A DNA stretch of 61,823 nucleotides, taken from an uncultured Pelagibacteraceae bacterium. Its GTDB lineage: Bacteria > Pseudomonadota > Alphaproteobacteria > Pelagibacterales > AG-422-B15. Every line of letters begins with the position of its first letter. Position 1 is the stretch's first letter. The translations under genes and the position numbers were made by a program. The notes under the pieces were generated by a model, which saw only the letters and a list, made by a program, of their open reading frames with translations, was not told the DNA's origin and ran no database searches. The stretch is taken from contig CAJJAN010000002.1 of assembly GCA_905182145.1 (NCBI GenBank), positions 1 through 61,823 on the forward strand. The letters are read 5' to 3'. This document shows, piece after piece, positions 1 through 11,899 of this stretch.

Positions 1-1
1 A

Positions 2-1342
2 ATGTTAGTTGTTGAAGATGTTCAAAATAAATTCTCGGAGATTTCACTTAAAGACGCTCAAGCAATCAATTCAGTAGCTGAGATAGGCGATGAATTATTA
101 GACCCACTTCCTCCTTTAGATTTTGGAAGAGTTGCAGCTCAGGCTGCCAAGCAAGTTATAACTTCTAAAGTTAGAGAAGCAGAACGTGCGCGACAATATG
201 ACGAATTTAAAGATAAGATTGGTCAAATAGTAAATGGAATAGTTAAAAGAACTGAATTTGGAAACATTATTTTAGACCTAGGAAAGGCTGAAGGAATAAT
301 AAAAAGAGATCAGGGCATTCCAAGAGAAAGTTTAAGAAATGGCGATAGAGTTAAGGCATACATATATGAAGTAAAATCTGAAACTAAAGGACCACAAATT
401 TTCTTATCACGAGCACATCCACAATTTATGTCGATGTTGTTTACTCAAGAAGTTCCAGAGATTTATGATGGCATTATAGAAATAAAAAAAGTTGCCAGAG
501 ATCCTGGAAGTAGAGCTAAAATAGCAGTTTCCACAAATGATGGCTCTATAGATCCTGTAGGTGCATGTGTAGGAATGCGTGGAAGCAGAGTTCAAGCTGT
601 TGTGAATGAATTACAAGGTGAAAAAATAGATATTATTAATTGGTCTGAAAATTTGCCAAATCTAGCAATTGCTTCATTAGCGCCTGCAGAGGTTTTAAAA
701 GTAGTTTTAGATGAGGAACAAAATAAAATTGAAGTTGTAGTTGATGAGTCTCATCTAAGCTTAGCAATTGGTAGAAGAGGACAAAATGTTAAACTTGCTT
801 CTGAGCTGACTGGTTTTGAAATTGATATTTTAACTGAAGCTGAAGAATCGACGAAAAGACAAGCTGATTTTTCTGAAAAAACTAACATGATTGTTGATGC
901 TATTGATGTAGATGAAACTTTGGCACAATTATTAGTAAGTGAAGGCTTTACTTCCATTGAAGAAATCGCTGGAACAGATAAAACTGAATTTTCAAGTATA
1001 GAAGGTTTTGATGAAGAAATTGTTGATGAATTAGTTAATAGATCAACACAATACCTTGAAAAAACTGAGGAAGAAAATAATAAAATTTTGAGTGATTTAA
1101 AAGTTGAAGATAAATTTATTGAATTTTGGCAGTTAAACTCATCAATGTTAGTTGCTATAGCTAGAAATGAAATAATTACACTTGATGATTTCGCAGGGTT
1201 AACAACAGACGATCTTATTGGATATTATGAAGATAAGCATGACAAAAATAGTAGAGTAAGTGGAATGCTTGATGGTTTTAGCTTAACAAGAGATGAGGCT
1301 GATCAATTAATATTAGAAGCAAGGAAAATATGGCTTAATTAA
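2..1342 (+). CDS. nusA: Transcription termination/antitermination protein NusA (5'-truncated by window edge)
   Basis: S1 and KH domains (IVNGIVKRTEFGNIILDLG; DPVGACVGMRGSRVQAVVNELQGEKIDIINW), C-terminal acidic repeats; upstream of infB. Confidence 0.96.
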   Translation: MLVVEDVQNKFSEISLKDAQAINSVAEIGDELLDPLPPLDFGRVAAQAAKQVITSKVREAERARQYDEFKDKIGQIVNGIVKRTEFGNIILDLGKAEGIIKRDQGIPRESLRNGDRVKAYIYEVKSETKGPQIFLSRAHPQFMSMLFTQEVPEIYDGIIEIKKVARDPGSRAKIAVSTNDGSIDPVGACVGMRGSRVQAVVNELQGEKIDIINWSENLPNLAIASLAPAEVLKVVLDEEQNKIEVVVDESHLSLAIGRRGQNVKLASELTGFEIDILTEAEESTKRQADFSEKTNMIVDAIDVDETLAQLLVSEGFTSIEEIAGTDKTEFSSIEGFDEEIVDELVNRSTQYLEKTEEENNKILSDLKVEDKFIEFWQLNSSMLVAIARNEIITLDDFAGLTTDDLIGYYEDKHDKNSRVSGMLDGFSLTRDEADQLILEARKIWLN

Positions 1343-1362
1343 TAGCTATATAAAAATTAAAA

Positions 1363-3777
1363 ATGGTAGAAGATACAAAAAACACCACCAAGAAAAAAAC
1401 CTTAAGCCTTAAACTTGGTTCTTCAATTAAATCTAATCCAACTAGAAGTTTTGAATCTGGTTCAACTGTAATTGTTGAACGTAAACGTGCTAGAAAGAAT
1501 ATTTTTTCTACACCGGAAAATGATATTCAAGAAAAAAAACCTGTACAAAATTTAGAAACAAAAGAAATAGATGAACCTAAAAAAGATATTGAAGTATCAG
1601 AAATAAAAAAATCTGGTAAAATCTTAAAAAGACTTTCCAAAGAAGAGCAAAAAAAATTACTAGAAGCTAAAAATGCAGCTGATAAAAAAGATGTTTTAAA
1701 GGAAATTGGTGGCATTGTTAACCAACAGTCTGAAGAGATAAAAAATGAGCCTGAAATTATTGCAAAAGAAGAAGTAGATGAACAGAGTAAAATTAACGAA
1801 GCTACTTCTAAGCCAACTTTAATTGAAACTGAATCAATTGATGATCAAAAAGATAAGAAAAAACCTAGTACTGGTTTTGGAAGAAAAAATCTTAGAGAAA
1901 GAAAGGTTACGATTGTTACAGCTCTTTCTGGAATGGATGAGCGAACTAGAAGTTTAGCTGCATATAAAAGATCTAAACAGAAATCAAAAAAAAATGTATC
2001 CAATAATGATCCTCAACAAAAGATTATTAGAGAAGTTAATATACCTGAGCACGTAACCGTAAAAGATTTAGCCATTAAGATGGCTGAAAAATCTGGAGAT
2101 GTAATTAAGTCATTAATGAAAATGGGTATGATGGCAACTATTAATGAAACTTTAGATGCTGATACAGCTGAGTTAATTGTAACTGAGTTTGGGCATAAAT
2201 TTAAAAGAGAAAATGTTGAGGAATTAGAAAAAGATCTTATTTCACATAATGATGATGCTACTAAAGATTCTACAAGACCTCCAATTGTAACTATTATGGG
2301 TCACGTTGATCATGGAAAAACTTCTTTACTAGATAAACTAAGAAATTCAAATATTGTTTCTGGAGAAAGTGGTGGTATTACCCAGCATATTGGAGCTTAT
2401 CAAATTACACATAATGAAAAGAAAATTACTTTCATTGATACACCTGGACATGCCGCATTTACAGAAATGCGAGCTAGAGGAGCAAATGTTACAGATATTA
2501 TAATACTAATAGTTGCTGCTGATGATGGAGTAATGCCACAAACCCAAGAGGCAATTTCTCATGCAAAGTCAGCAAATGTTCCAATCATCGTTGCTATAAA
2601 TAAATGTGATAAACCAGAGGCTGATCCAAAAAAAATTAAAGAACAATTATTATCAGAAGAAATTATAGTTGAAGAATTATCAGGCGATGTCCAGTGTGTA
2701 GAAATCTCTGCTGAAACAGGCATGAATTTTGATAAACTTCTTGAGTCAATTGTTTTGCAAAGTGAATTAGCAGATTTGAAAGCTAATAATCAAACATATG
2801 CAGAGGGAAGTGTAATTGAAGCAAATGTAGACAAAGGTAGAGGAGTAATCTCCAATATTATAATCACAAATGGTTGTTTAAAAGTTGGAGATATTGCCGT
2901 TGCTGGCTCTGAATATGGAAGAGTAAGAGCTATACTTGATGATCAAGGAAAAAATTTAAAAGAAGCATTGCCATCATCACCGATTCAAATGTTAGGACTA
3001 GGTAATGCACCTTTGGCAGGAGACAGCTTTGTAATTGTTGATAGTGAAAAAAAAGCTCTAGAGTTAATAAATATTAGAAAAGAAATTTATAAAGCAAAAA
3101 CTCAACCAAAAGGTGTTAAAACTTTTGATAATGAAACAGCATTTAATTTTGTAAATCAAAGCAAAGAACTTGTTGAAATAGTGCTTAAGTCAGATACGCG
3201 TGGCTCTACAGAAGCTATTGTTAATCAAATTAATAAAATTGCGAGCGATAAAGTAAATATTAATGTAATTCATTCTGGTGTTGGACTTATTAATGAAAGT
3301 GATGTTGCTTTGGCTGCAGCCTCAAATGCATTATTGGTTTCATTTAATACCCCGGCTACAAAGGAAGCAAAACTTAAAGCAAAAGTGAATAAAACGAATA
3401 TTGCAGATTTTTCAATAATTTATGAGCTTATAACTTATGTGTCTGACTATGCCACCGGACAGCTAAAACCAGAGATTAAAGAAAATTACTTAGGTAAGGC
3501 AGAAATACTTAAAGTATTCAAAGTGTCTAAAGTAGGCTCTGTTGCAGGATGTATGGTAACTGACGGTGTTATAGAAAAAGGGGCAAATGCAAGAATATTA
3601 AGAGATACTAGTTCAATTTATGAAGGCAAAATTGTTACATTAATGAGAGAAAAAAATGAAGCAAAGGATGTTAATGTTGGTACTGAGTGTGGCATCGGCT
3701 TAAAAGAATTTAATGAATATAAAGAGGGTGATATTATCGAAGTATTTAATGTTGAAGAAGTATCTCAATCATTGTGA
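1363..3777 (+). CDS. infB: Translation initiation factor IF-2
   Basis: GTPase motifs [31 protein letters not shown]. Confidence 0.98.
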   Translation: MVEDTKNTTKKKTLSLKLGSSIKSNPTRSFESGSTVIVERKRARKNIFSTPENDIQEKKPVQNLETKEIDEPKKDIEVSEIKKSGKILKRLSKEEQKKLLEAKNAADKKDVLKEIGGIVNQQSEEIKNEPEIIAKEEVDEQSKINEATSKPTLIETESIDDQKDKKKPSTGFGRKNLRERKVTIVTALSGMDERTRSLAAYKRSKQKSKKNVSNNDPQQKIIREVNIPEHVTVKDLAIKMAEKSGDVIKSLMKMGMMATINETLDADTAELIVTEFGHKFKRENVEELEKDLISHNDDATKDSTRPPIVTIMGHVDHGKTSLLDKLRNSNIVSGESGGITQHIGAYQITHNEKKITFIDTPGHAAFTEMRARGANVTDIIILIVAADDGVMPQTQEAISHAKSANVPIIVAINKCDKPEADPKKIKEQLLSEEIIVEELSGDVQCVEISAETGMNFDKLLESIVLQSELADLKANNQTYAEGSVIEANVDKGRGVISNIIITNGCLKVGDIAVAGSEYGRVRAILDDQGKNLKEALPSSPIQMLGLGNAPLAGDSFVIVDSEKKALELINIRKEIYKAKTQPKGVKTFDNETAFNFVNQSKELVEIVLKSDTRGSTEAIVNQINKIASDKVNINVIHSGVGLINESDVALAAASNALLVSFNTPATKEAKLKAKVNKTNIADFSIIYELITYVSDYATGQLKPEIKENYLGKAEILKVFKVSKVGSVAGCMVTDGVIEKGANARILRDTSSIYEGKIVTLMREKNEAKDVNVGTECGIGLKEFNEYKEGDIIEVFNVEEVSQSL

Positions 3778-4160
3778 TAATAAAAAAAAAGTACAATCAA
3801 TCTAATCGCCACTTTAAAGTTACTGAAAATATTAAAAAATCCATTAGTGAAATACTGTTAAGGAATGAACTACCGATTGAATCAAGTCTTAATTTTCCAC
3901 TTACAGTTATAGAAGTTAAAATGAGTGATGATATTAGGCATGCCTATGTATATATAAGTACTCATGAAAAACTAGAAGAAAAAGAAGTACTTCAAAAATT
4001 AAAAGACTCTAGCCATTATATTGCAAAAGAAATGAACAAGCTTGTAAGTATGAAATTCTTGCCAAAATTAATTTTTAGATTTGATAAAACTTCAAAAAAT
4101 TATGAAAAAATTGCCGAACTACTAAATAGTGAAAAAGTGCAAGAAGATCTAAAAAAATAA
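3774..4160 (+). CDS. rbfA: Ribosome-binding factor A (GTG start overlapping infB)
   Basis: RbfA-like KH sequence and position between infB and truB. Confidence 0.9.
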   Translation: MIIKKKYNQSNRHFKVTENIKKSISEILLRNELPIESSLNFPLTVIEVKMSDDIRHAYVYISTHEKLEEKEVLQKLKDSSHYIAKEMNKLVSMKFLPKLIFRFDKTSKNYEKIAELLNSEKVQEDLKK

Positions 4161-5048
4161 ATGACAGAAAATAAGATGGATGGATGGCTTTTCATTGATA
4201 AGCCAATTGGTATATCGTCATTTTCAGTAATTAGAAAAATTAGAAGAATATTAAATATTAAAAAAATTGGTCACGCTGGAACACTTGACCCTTTTGCAAC
4301 AGGTGCATTAGGTATAGCTATTGGCGAAGCTACAAAATCTATTGATTATATTAGTAGTATAAAAGAGTACGAATTTAATATTACGTTTGGCGAATCTAAA
4401 ACAACAGAAGACCTAGAAGGTGAAACTTTAGAACGGACTAATAAAATTCCAAATGAAAATGATATAAAAAATATATTAGATAAGTTTACAGGTATAATTG
4501 ATCAACATCCTCCCAAACATTCATCTATCAAAATTAATGGTCAAAGGTCTTACAAACTAGCTCGTAAAGACATAAATTTTAAAACTAAATCTAGAAAAGT
4601 AACTATCTATGAAATCAATCATATTAAACAACTTAATAATTATACCCATAAACTAAGAGTGAAATGTTCATCTGGGACGTATATAAGATCTTTAGGGAGA
4701 GATATTGCATTAAGATTAAATTCATTAGGCTATATCTCATTTTTAAGAAGAACTAAAATTTCAAAAATTGATGAAAAAGGTATTATTTCACTAGATAAAT
4801 TCTTGGAATTAGTACATATTGGCAATCATTTCAAAATGGTATTGCCAATTGAAAGTGTACTGGACGACATCCCGGCGGTATATCTCAAAAAGGAAAATGC
4901 TATTAAGTTTAGAAATGGTCAAGTAATAAGTCTTTTTGATAAATTTAGCGATGTAAACACACTACTAGTTTACAAAGAAAAAAAAGTACTTGGGCTTGGT
5001 AAGATTGAAAGTGGCACATTAGTGCCAATTAGGATGTTTAATATATAA
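4161..5048 (+). CDS. truB: tRNA pseudouridine(55) synthase TruB
   Basis: [50 protein letters not shown]. Confidence 0.97.
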   Translation: MTENKMDGWLFIDKPIGISSFSVIRKIRRILNIKKIGHAGTLDPFATGALGIAIGEATKSIDYISSIKEYEFNITFGESKTTEDLEGETLERTNKIPNENDIKNILDKFTGIIDQHPPKHSSIKINGQRSYKLARKDINFKTKSRKVTIYEINHIKQLNNYTHKLRVKCSSGTYIRSLGRDIALRLNSLGYISFLRRTKISKIDEKGIISLDKFLELVHIGNHFKMVLPIESVLDDIPAVYLKKENAIKFRNGQVISLFDKFSDVNTLLVYKEKKVLGLGKIESGTLVPIRMFNI

Positions 5049-5065
5049 CAAAAAAAGGAATAGAG

Positions 5066-5335
5066 ATGTCGATTAATAAGGAAAAAAAAACAGAAATTAT
5101 AAATAATTTCGCAAGAGGCGATGCTGATACAGGATCTCCTGAAGTTCAAGTAGCAATATTAACCGAAAGAATATCCAATTTAACTGGGCACTTTCAAACA
5201 CATAAAAAAGATAACCATTCAAGAACTGGATTAATGAGACTTATTAATCAAAGAAAAACGTTGCTTGCATATCTTAAGAAAACTAACACCGCTTCATACG
5301 AAACATTAATCGATAAGCTTGGTTTAAGAAAATAA
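5066..5335 (+). CDS. rpsO: 30S ribosomal protein S15
   Basis: 89 aa, [16 protein letters not shown]...[22 protein letters not shown]. Confidence 0.98.
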   Translation: MSINKEKKTEIINNFARGDADTGSPEVQVAILTERISNLTGHFQTHKKDNHSRTGLMRLINQRKTLLAYLKKTNTASYETLIDKLGLRK

Positions 5336-5371
5336 TATAAATAATAAATTTAATTGAAAAAGGAAAAAATA

Positions 5372-7441
5372 ATGAGTGAGTCAATCTCAAGAGAGATCCA
5401 ATGGGGAAAAGATAAATTAATAATTGAAACTGGAAAAGTTGCTAAACAAGCGACCGCATCAACTATCGTAAGATATGGAGACACTGTGGTAATGTGTAAT
5501 GTTACAGCAGCAAAGACGCCAAAGCCTGACTTGGACTTTTTTCCTTTAACAGTTAATTATACTGAAAAATATTACGCTGCTGGAAAAATTCCAGGGGGGT
5601 TTTTTAAAAGAGAAGCGCGTCCTACAGAAGCAGAAACATTAATATGTAGATTAATTGATAGACCTATTAGACCATTATTCCCTGAAGGTTTTAGAAATGA
5701 AACTCAAGTTATACTTACAGTGTTGTCACATGATACAGAAACCAATGCTGATATTGTTGCTATGGTAGCGGCTTCTAGTGCCCTTACTATATCAGGTATA
5801 CCTTTTAAGGGACCAATTTCAGGTTGTAGAGTTGGTTATCAAAATGGTGAATATACCTTAAACCCAAAAATGAACGAAGAATCTGATTTAGATTTAGTAG
5901 TAGCTGGAACAAATTCAGCTGTTTTAATGGTTGAATCTGAAGCTAATCAACTATCAGAAGAAATAATGTTAGGTGCTGTAACTTTTGGCCATAAAGAAAT
6001 GCAGCCAGTAATTGATATGATTATTGATCTTGCAGAAGAATGTGCAAAAGAACCATGGCAATTTGAATATGTCGAAAATACTGAGTTAAAAGAAATCGTA
6101 AAAAAAGAATGCTCAGATGACATAGCAAAAGCTTATGCTTTAACTGATAAGATGGAAAGACATGCTGCACTATCTGTTTCTAAAGAAAAATTATTAAAAT
6201 CGCACGAAGACAATGAAGAAATTAATTCAAATGAATTAATGTCTTATTTTAAAAAAATTGAAAAGAGTATTGTCCGTGGTCAAATAATTAATAATAAATC
6301 AAGAATTGATGGAAGAAAACTTGATGAAATTAGAAATATAAGTAATGAAGTATCTTGGTTACCAAGAACTCACGGTTCTGCATTATTTACTAGAGGCGAA
6401 ACACAAGCCATAGTTGTAGCAACTCTTGGTTTTGGAGAGGACGAGCAACGCATAGAGGCTTTACAAGGATCATATAAAGAGAAGTTTATGCTTCATTATA
6501 ATTTTCCACCATATTCAGTTGGTGAAGTTGGAAGAAGTGGATTTACTAGTAGAAGAGAAGTAGGTCATGGTAAACTTGCTTGGAGAGCTATGAAGGCTGT
6601 GTTGCCAGATTCAGAAGAATTTGACTATACAATTAGATTGGTTTCTGAAATTACAGAGTCTAATGGATCATCATCTATGGCAACTGTATGCGGTTCATCT
6701 TTAGCTTTGATGGATGCAGGTGTTCCAATTAAGAATGCTGTTTCTGGAATTGCAATGGGACTGATTAAAGAAGGAGACGACTTTGCAGTATTATCAGATA
6801 TTTTGGGTGATGAAGATCATCTTGGTGATATGGACTTTAAAGTTGCTGGTACAAAAGATGGTATCACCTCTTTACAAATGGATATCAAAATAACTGGTAT
6901 AACTACAGAAATTATGGAACAGGCATTAAACCAGGCTAATGCTGGAAGAATGCACATATTATCTGAAATGAATAAAACGATTGATGCTCCAAGAACTGAG
7001 CTTGGACCTTATACTCCAAGAAGTGAAATGATTAAAATTCAAAGAGATAATATTGGAGCAGTAATTGGCAAAGGTGGAGCAGTTATTAAAGAAATTATAG
7101 CTGAGTCAGGTGCTAAGGTCGATATTAGTGATAATGGAACTGTAAAAATTTCTGGAACTAGCAAAGAAATGATTCAGGCTGCAATTGACATGATTAATGG
7201 AATAATCCAAGAACCAGAAGTTGGAGACATTTTTGAAGGTAAAGTTGTCAAGATTATGGAATTTGGTGCATTTGTTAACTTCATGGGTAAAAAAGATGGC
7301 CTTGTTCATATTTCTCAGCTTGCTGAAGAAAGAGTAGAAAAAGTTACTGACGTAGTAAGCGAAGGTGATACAGTTAAAGTTAAAGTTATTGGATTTGATA
7401 AAGGTAAAGTTAAATTATCAATGAAGGATATTGAAGCTTAA
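5372..7441 (+). CDS. pnp: Polyribonucleotide nucleotidyltransferase (ATG at 5372 preferred over the TTG at 5354)
   Basis: Two RNase PH domains, KH ([15 protein letters not shown]) and S1 ([20 protein letters not shown]); follows rpsO. Confidence 0.97.
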   Translation: MSESISREIQWGKDKLIIETGKVAKQATASTIVRYGDTVVMCNVTAAKTPKPDLDFFPLTVNYTEKYYAAGKIPGGFFKREARPTEAETLICRLIDRPIRPLFPEGFRNETQVILTVLSHDTETNADIVAMVAASSALTISGIPFKGPISGCRVGYQNGEYTLNPKMNEESDLDLVVAGTNSAVLMVESEANQLSEEIMLGAVTFGHKEMQPVIDMIIDLAEECAKEPWQFEYVENTELKEIVKKECSDDIAKAYALTDKMERHAALSVSKEKLLKSHEDNEEINSNELMSYFKKIEKSIVRGQIINNKSRIDGRKLDEIRNISNEVSWLPRTHGSALFTRGETQAIVVATLGFGEDEQRIEALQGSYKEKFMLHYNFPPYSVGEVGRSGFTSRREVGHGKLAWRAMKAVLPDSEEFDYTIRLVSEITESNGSSSMATVCGSSLALMDAGVPIKNAVSGIAMGLIKEGDDFAVLSDILGDEDHLGDMDFKVAGTKDGITSLQMDIKITGITTEIMEQALNQANAGRMHILSEMNKTIDAPRTELGPYTPRSEMIKIQRDNIGAVIGKGGAVIKEIIAESGAKVDISDNGTVKISGTSKEMIQAAIDMINGIIQEPEVGDIFEGKVVKIMEFGAFVNFMGKKDGLVHISQLAEERVEKVTDVVSEGDTVKVKVIGFDKGKVKLSMKDIEA

Positions 7442-7454
7442 CAAATTATTAAAA

Positions 7455-8906
7455 ATGGTTAACAAAACATTCCAGGACGATAAGCTGCATGAAGAATGTG
7501 GTGTCTTTGGAATTTTTGGTAGCCCAGATGCCTCTACACTAACAACCTTAGGATTACATGCACTTCAACATCGCGGTCAAGAAGGAGCTGGAATTGTTAC
7601 TTTTGATGGTGATAAATTTAATGGTGTGAGAAGACCAGGTTTAGTTGGAGATAATTTTAATAAACCAGAAATAATATCGAGATTGCCAGGTAGAAATGCA
7701 ATTGGCCATGTTAGATATTCTACAACTGGAGATTCAATTCTAAAAAATATTCAACCTTTATTTGCAGATTTAGCAGTTGGTGGTTTTGCATGCGCTCATA
7801 ATGGAAACTTAACTAATGCTTCTATGCTAAGAAAAAAATTAGTTAATGACGGGTCAATATTTCAAACTACATCTGATACAGAAACAATTTTACAATTAGT
7901 AGCACGCTCAAAAAGAGTCCCTATGGTTGATAAAATAATAGATGCTCTATTTCAAGTACAGGGAGCTTACGCTTTAGTAATATTAACTAATAAGAAATTA
8001 ATTGGCGTTAGAGACCCACATGGTATTAGGCCTTTAGTACTTGGAGATTTAAACGGTGCACCAGTTCTAGCATCTGAAACTTGTGCTCTTGATATAATAG
8101 GGGCAAAGTACGTAAGAGATGTAGAGAATGGTGAAATTGTAATTATTTCAGAATCTGGAATTGAGAGCGTTAAGCCATTTCCAGTTGTTAAAGAACGTCC
8201 TTGTATTTTTGAACGAATTTATTTTTCAAGACCTGATAGTATTGTCGACGGTAAGACAGTTTATTATTATAGAAAAAATCTTGGTGAACAGTTGGCAATT
8301 GAAAATGTTGTTAATGCAGATGTCGTAATTCCCGTTCCAGACTCAGGTGTGCCAGCAGCGTTAGGTTTTGCTCAAAAAGCAAATATTCCATTTGAGTTAG
8401 GTATAATTAGAAATCACTATGTAGGTAGAACTTTTATTGAGCCAACACAGAATATCAGGCAATTTGGGGTAAAATTAAAACATAGTGCTAATAAATCGTA
8501 CATTGAAAATAAAAAAGTAGTTCTCATCGATGACTCAATTGTGAGAGGTACTACTGCCAGAAAAATTGTTAAAATGATTTATGATGCTGGTGCTACAGAG
8601 GTACACTTTGGAATTTCATGTCCACCTATAACTCATCCAGATTTTTATGGAATAGATACACCAGACTATGATGAGCTTTTAGCCTCTAAAAAAAGTGTTG
8701 AAGAAATGAGAGAGTCAATTGGTGCAACCTCTTTATTTTTTCTATCTCTCAATGGAACATACAAGGCTATGGGTCATAAAGAAAGAAACGCAACTGAACC
8801 TCAATTTACTGATCATTGTTTTACTGGAGACTATCCAACACAACTTCTCGATAATGAACAAGGAACAACGAGCAAGCAATATTCATTACTTACTGAAAAA
8901 AACTAA
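7455..8906 (+). CDS. purF: Amidophosphoribosyltransferase (start likely ATG 7455)
   Basis: HEECGVFGIFG N-terminal nucleophile Cys, HALQHRGQEGAG, PRPP motif VVLIDDSIVRGTTARKIV. Confidence 0.97.
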   Translation: MVNKTFQDDKLHEECGVFGIFGSPDASTLTTLGLHALQHRGQEGAGIVTFDGDKFNGVRRPGLVGDNFNKPEIISRLPGRNAIGHVRYSTTGDSILKNIQPLFADLAVGGFACAHNGNLTNASMLRKKLVNDGSIFQTTSDTETILQLVARSKRVPMVDKIIDALFQVQGAYALVILTNKKLIGVRDPHGIRPLVLGDLNGAPVLASETCALDIIGAKYVRDVENGEIVIISESGIESVKPFPVVKERPCIFERIYFSRPDSIVDGKTVYYYRKNLGEQLAIENVVNADVVIPVPDSGVPAALGFAQKANIPFELGIIRNHYVGRTFIEPTQNIRQFGVKLKHSANKSYIENKKVVLIDDSIVRGTTARKIVKMIYDAGATEVHFGISCPPITHPDFYGIDTPDYDELLASKKSVEEMRESIGATSLFFLSLNGTYKAMGHKERNATEPQFTDHCFTGDYPTQLLDNEQGTTSKQYSLLTEKN

Positions 8907-9679
8907 ATTTCTCTAGGAACGCCAACTTTATTGTACCCACAATCAACGTAATGGTTTTCACCAGTTACTCCTGAAGAAAGGTCACTTAGTAAATATAATC
9001 CTGATTTTCCTACGTCATCCAAAGATACATTTCTTTGCATTAAAGAATTTTTGTCAGACCACTTTAACATATCTTTTCCACCAGAAATTCCTGCCATAGC
9101 TAGTGTTTTCATTGGCCCCGCTGAAAGTGAATTAACTCTTATATTTTGATTGCCAAGATCAGCTGCTAAATATCTGACACTTGATTCAAGTGCAGCTTTA
9201 GCGACACCCATAACATTATAATTAGGCACAACTCGTTGTGAACCATCGTAACTTAAAGTAACCATTGATCCACCATTGATCATAAGCTTGCTAGCTTCAT
9301 TAGCTGTTTCAGTAAATGAAAAACATGAAATTAACATTGTCTGAGTAAAATTATCTCGTGATGTATCTAAATATTTTCCTTTTAATTCATTTTTATCAGA
9401 GAAAGCAATAGAATGAAGAACAAAATCTACTGTACCCCATTTATCTTTTACTTTTTCAAAAGCTGATTTTATTGACCCAGAATCTAAAACATTACATTCA
9501 ATTAAAAAGTTGGAATCTAACGACTCAGCAAGTGGTTTGACACGACGCAATAAAGTTTCACCCGCATACATAAAACATAGTTCAGCACCTTCTTCAGATA
9601 ATTTTTTCGCAATTCCCCAGGCAATAGAGTGATCATTAGCAAGACCCATGATGACTCCTTTTTTTCCCTTTAAATACAT
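8903..9679 (-). CDS. fabI: Enoyl-ACP reductase (NADH) FabI
   Basis: KKGVIMGLANDHSIAWGIAKKL; SDR fold; downstream of fabB. Confidence 0.95.
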   Translation of the reverse strand: MYLKGKKGVIMGLANDHSIAWGIAKKLSEEGAELCFMYAGETLLRRVKPLAESLDSNFLIECNVLDSGSIKSAFEKVKDKWGTVDFVLHSIAFSDKNELKGKYLDTSRDNFTQTMLISCFSFTETANEASKLMINGGSMVTLSYDGSQRVVPNYNVMGVAKAALESSVRYLAADLGNQNIRVNSLSAGPMKTLAMAGISGGKDMLKWSDKNSLMQRNVSLDDVGKSGLYLLSDLSSGVTGENHYVDCGYNKVGVPREI

Positions 9680-9682
9680 AAT

Positions 9683-10894
9683 TTAATTATACCTTTTAAA
9701 AATTAGTGAGGCATTTGTGCCTCCAAAACCAAAACTATTACTCATTGCAAAATTAAATGAACCTTCCTTTTTTTCAGTAAGAATGTTCATATTTTTTGCT
9801 GCCTCATCAAGATTTTTTATATGGGCAGATTTACACATGAAATCATTCTTCATCATCAAAAGAGAGTATATAGCTTCCTGAACTCCAGCAGCACCTAGAG
9901 AATGACCAGTAAGAGATTTAGTAGAACTTATATATGGACTATTTTCTTTAAAAACTTCTTGAACTGCACCTAATTCTGCATTGTCACCAACTGGCGTTGA
10001 TGTTCCATGCGCATTTATATAATCAATTTCACCATCAGATGTTTTAATTGCCATTTCCATACACCTTTTAGCACCTTCTCCAGAAGGCTGTACCATATCA
10101 AAACCATCTGAAGTTGCACCATAACCAACTAATTCAGCATAAATTTTTGCACCCCGCGCTTTTGCATGTTCTAATTCTTCAAGCACTACAACACCACCAC
10201 CTCCTGAAATTACAAAACCATCACGAGATTCATCAAAGGCTCTAGAAGCACTCTCAGGAGACTCATTGTATTTTGAAGAAAGGGCAGTCATTGCATCAAA
10301 AAGAGCTGATAAGGACCAGTCTAACTCTTCACCTCCACCAGCAAGGACAATATCTTGTTTGCCCATTTGAATTAATTCAGAGCCATGGCCAATGCAATGA
10401 GCACTAGTTGCACAAGCAGAGCTTATAGAATAATTCATGCCTTTAATTTTAAAAAAAGTAGACAATGTTGCAGAGTTTGTGCTGCACATTACTTTTGGAA
10501 CACTAGTAGGACCAATTTTTTTTGGACCACTTTTTCTAGTTATATCAAAAGCCCTTAATAAATTTTTAGTTGAAGGTCCCCCTGAACCCATTATTAGTCC
10601 AGTCATAGGGTTTGAAATTTCATTTTCTTCTAAACCAGAATCTTTTAATGCTTCAAGCATAGCTATATAATTATAACTTGCACCGTCACCCATAAATCTT
10701 AAAAATTTACGGTCAATAGTTTCTTGCAAATCAATTTTTATTTGTCCACTTACCTGACTTCTGAAATTCATATCTTTATGAGACTGATCAAAAGAAATCC
10801 CAGACTTAGCTGTCTTTAGTGAATTAACTACTTCAGAAGCATTGTTTCCAATTGATGATACAATTCCTAGTCCTGTTATAACTACTCTTCTCAT
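9683..10894 (-). CDS. fabB: Beta-ketoacyl-ACP synthase I
   Basis: [50 protein letters not shown]. Confidence 0.95.
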   Translation of the reverse strand: MRRVVITGLGIVSSIGNNASEVVNSLKTAKSGISFDQSHKDMNFRSQVSGQIKIDLQETIDRKFLRFMGDGASYNYIAMLEALKDSGLEENEISNPMTGLIMGSGGPSTKNLLRAFDITRKSGPKKIGPTSVPKVMCSTNSATLSTFFKIKGMNYSISSACATSAHCIGHGSELIQMGKQDIVLAGGGEELDWSLSALFDAMTALSSKYNESPESASRAFDESRDGFVISGGGGVVVLEELEHAKARGAKIYAELVGYGATSDGFDMVQPSGEGAKRCMEMAIKTSDGEIDYINAHGTSTPVGDNAELGAVQEVFKENSPYISSTKSLTGHSLGAAGVQEAIYSLLMMKNDFMCKSAHIKNLDEAAKNMNILTEKKEGSFNFAMSNSFGFGGTNASLIFKRYN

Positions 10895-11395
10895 TTATTT
10901 TATTAAACCTACTTTTAATCCTTCAGCATGATAAATAGTTTTACCGTCAGCTTTAACTATTCCATTACCAACACCAACAACTACTCCACGTTTAATTATT
11001 TTTTTCATATCAATAATATACTCAACTTTTTTTGTTTCTGGAAGTATTTCACCAGCAAACTTTATTGAAGCTGCACCAAGAGCCCTTCCTCTACCTGGCT
11101 CACCAATCCATCCAAGAAAAAAGCCAACTAGTTGCCACATCGCATCAAGTCCTAAGCATCCTGGCATGACAGGATCTTGTTCAAAATGACAATCAAAAAA
11201 CCAAAGGGATGGATCAATATCAAATTCTGCAACTATTTCACCTTTACCAAATTGACCACCATCTTCATTAATCTTAATAATTCTATCAAACATTAACATG
11301 GGCGGCAGAGGGAGCCTTGCATTGCCAACCCCAAACATTTTGCCGTGACCACAATCGAGTAATTCTTCTTTAGAGAAACTTGGTTTTTGTATCAT
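10895..11395 (-). CDS. fabA: 3-hydroxydecanoyl-ACP dehydratase/isomerase FabA
   Basis: [41 protein letters not shown]. Confidence 0.96.
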   Translation of the reverse strand: MIQKPSFSKEELLDCGHGKMFGVGNARLPLPPMLMFDRIIKINEDGGQFGKGEIVAEFDIDPSLWFFDCHFEQDPVMPGCLGLDAMWQLVGFFLGWIGEPGRGRALGAASIKFAGEILPETKKVEYIIDMKKIIKRGVVVGVGNGIVKADGKTIYHAEGLKVGLIK

Positions 11396-11488
11396 TTTTA
11401 TCTACTATCTGTTTGTTTTACTTATGTTTTAATCACACTAGTGCATTTAGATTGTAAAATACAATAATTTTTATTAAATAATACTACT

Positions 11489-11884
11489 ATGCAAAAGACA
11501 AAAGAAATTTTAAGGGTTAATGACCTAAGACCTACTAAACAAAGAGTTTTAATTGGTAATTTCTTATTCGATGGAATTGATAAGCACGTAACTGCTGAAA
11601 GTTTATTTAAAAAACTTTCAAATGAGAAACATGGTGTGTCACTTGCAACAGTTTATAATACTTTACATGAATTTTGTAAAAAAGAGCTTCTAAATAAAAT
11701 TACAATAGATACCGACAAAGTCTACTTTGATACAAACACTAGTTCACATCATCATTTTTTTTCTGATAAAGAAAAAATTCTTTTAGACATTAAAAGTCAA
11801 GATGTAAAAATTAGTTCTATGCCAGAAGCCCCAAAAGGGAAAAAAATTAAAAAAGTTGAACTTATTATACACTTAGAAGACTAA
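11489..11884 (+). CDS. irr: Iron response regulator Irr (Fur superfamily)
   Basis: LRPTKQRVLIGNFLF, VSLATVYNTLHEFCKK, YFDTNTSSHHHFF; divergent from fabA, as in many alphaproteobacteria. Confidence 0.88.
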   Translation: MQKTKEILRVNDLRPTKQRVLIGNFLFDGIDKHVTAESLFKKLSNEKHGVSLATVYNTLHEFCKKELLNKITIDTDKVYFDTNTSSHHHFFSDKEKILLDIKSQDVKISSMPEAPKGKKIKKVELIIHLED

Positions 11885-11899
11885 AAAAATTATAATCAC

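Noticed and set aside
407-595. Antisense ORFs inside nusA, infB, pnp, gyrB, fabB, DUF3604, amtB and other genes (e.g. 407..595, 751..957, 7106..7309, 53198..53449, 56697..57014)
   Set aside because: All lie within well-supported conserved genes, have low-complexity or Cys/Ser-rich shadow composition, and match no family I recognise.
8719-8916. 65-aa + strand ORF overlapping the purF 3' end
   Set aside because: Out-of-frame shadow of purF; no recognisable protein.
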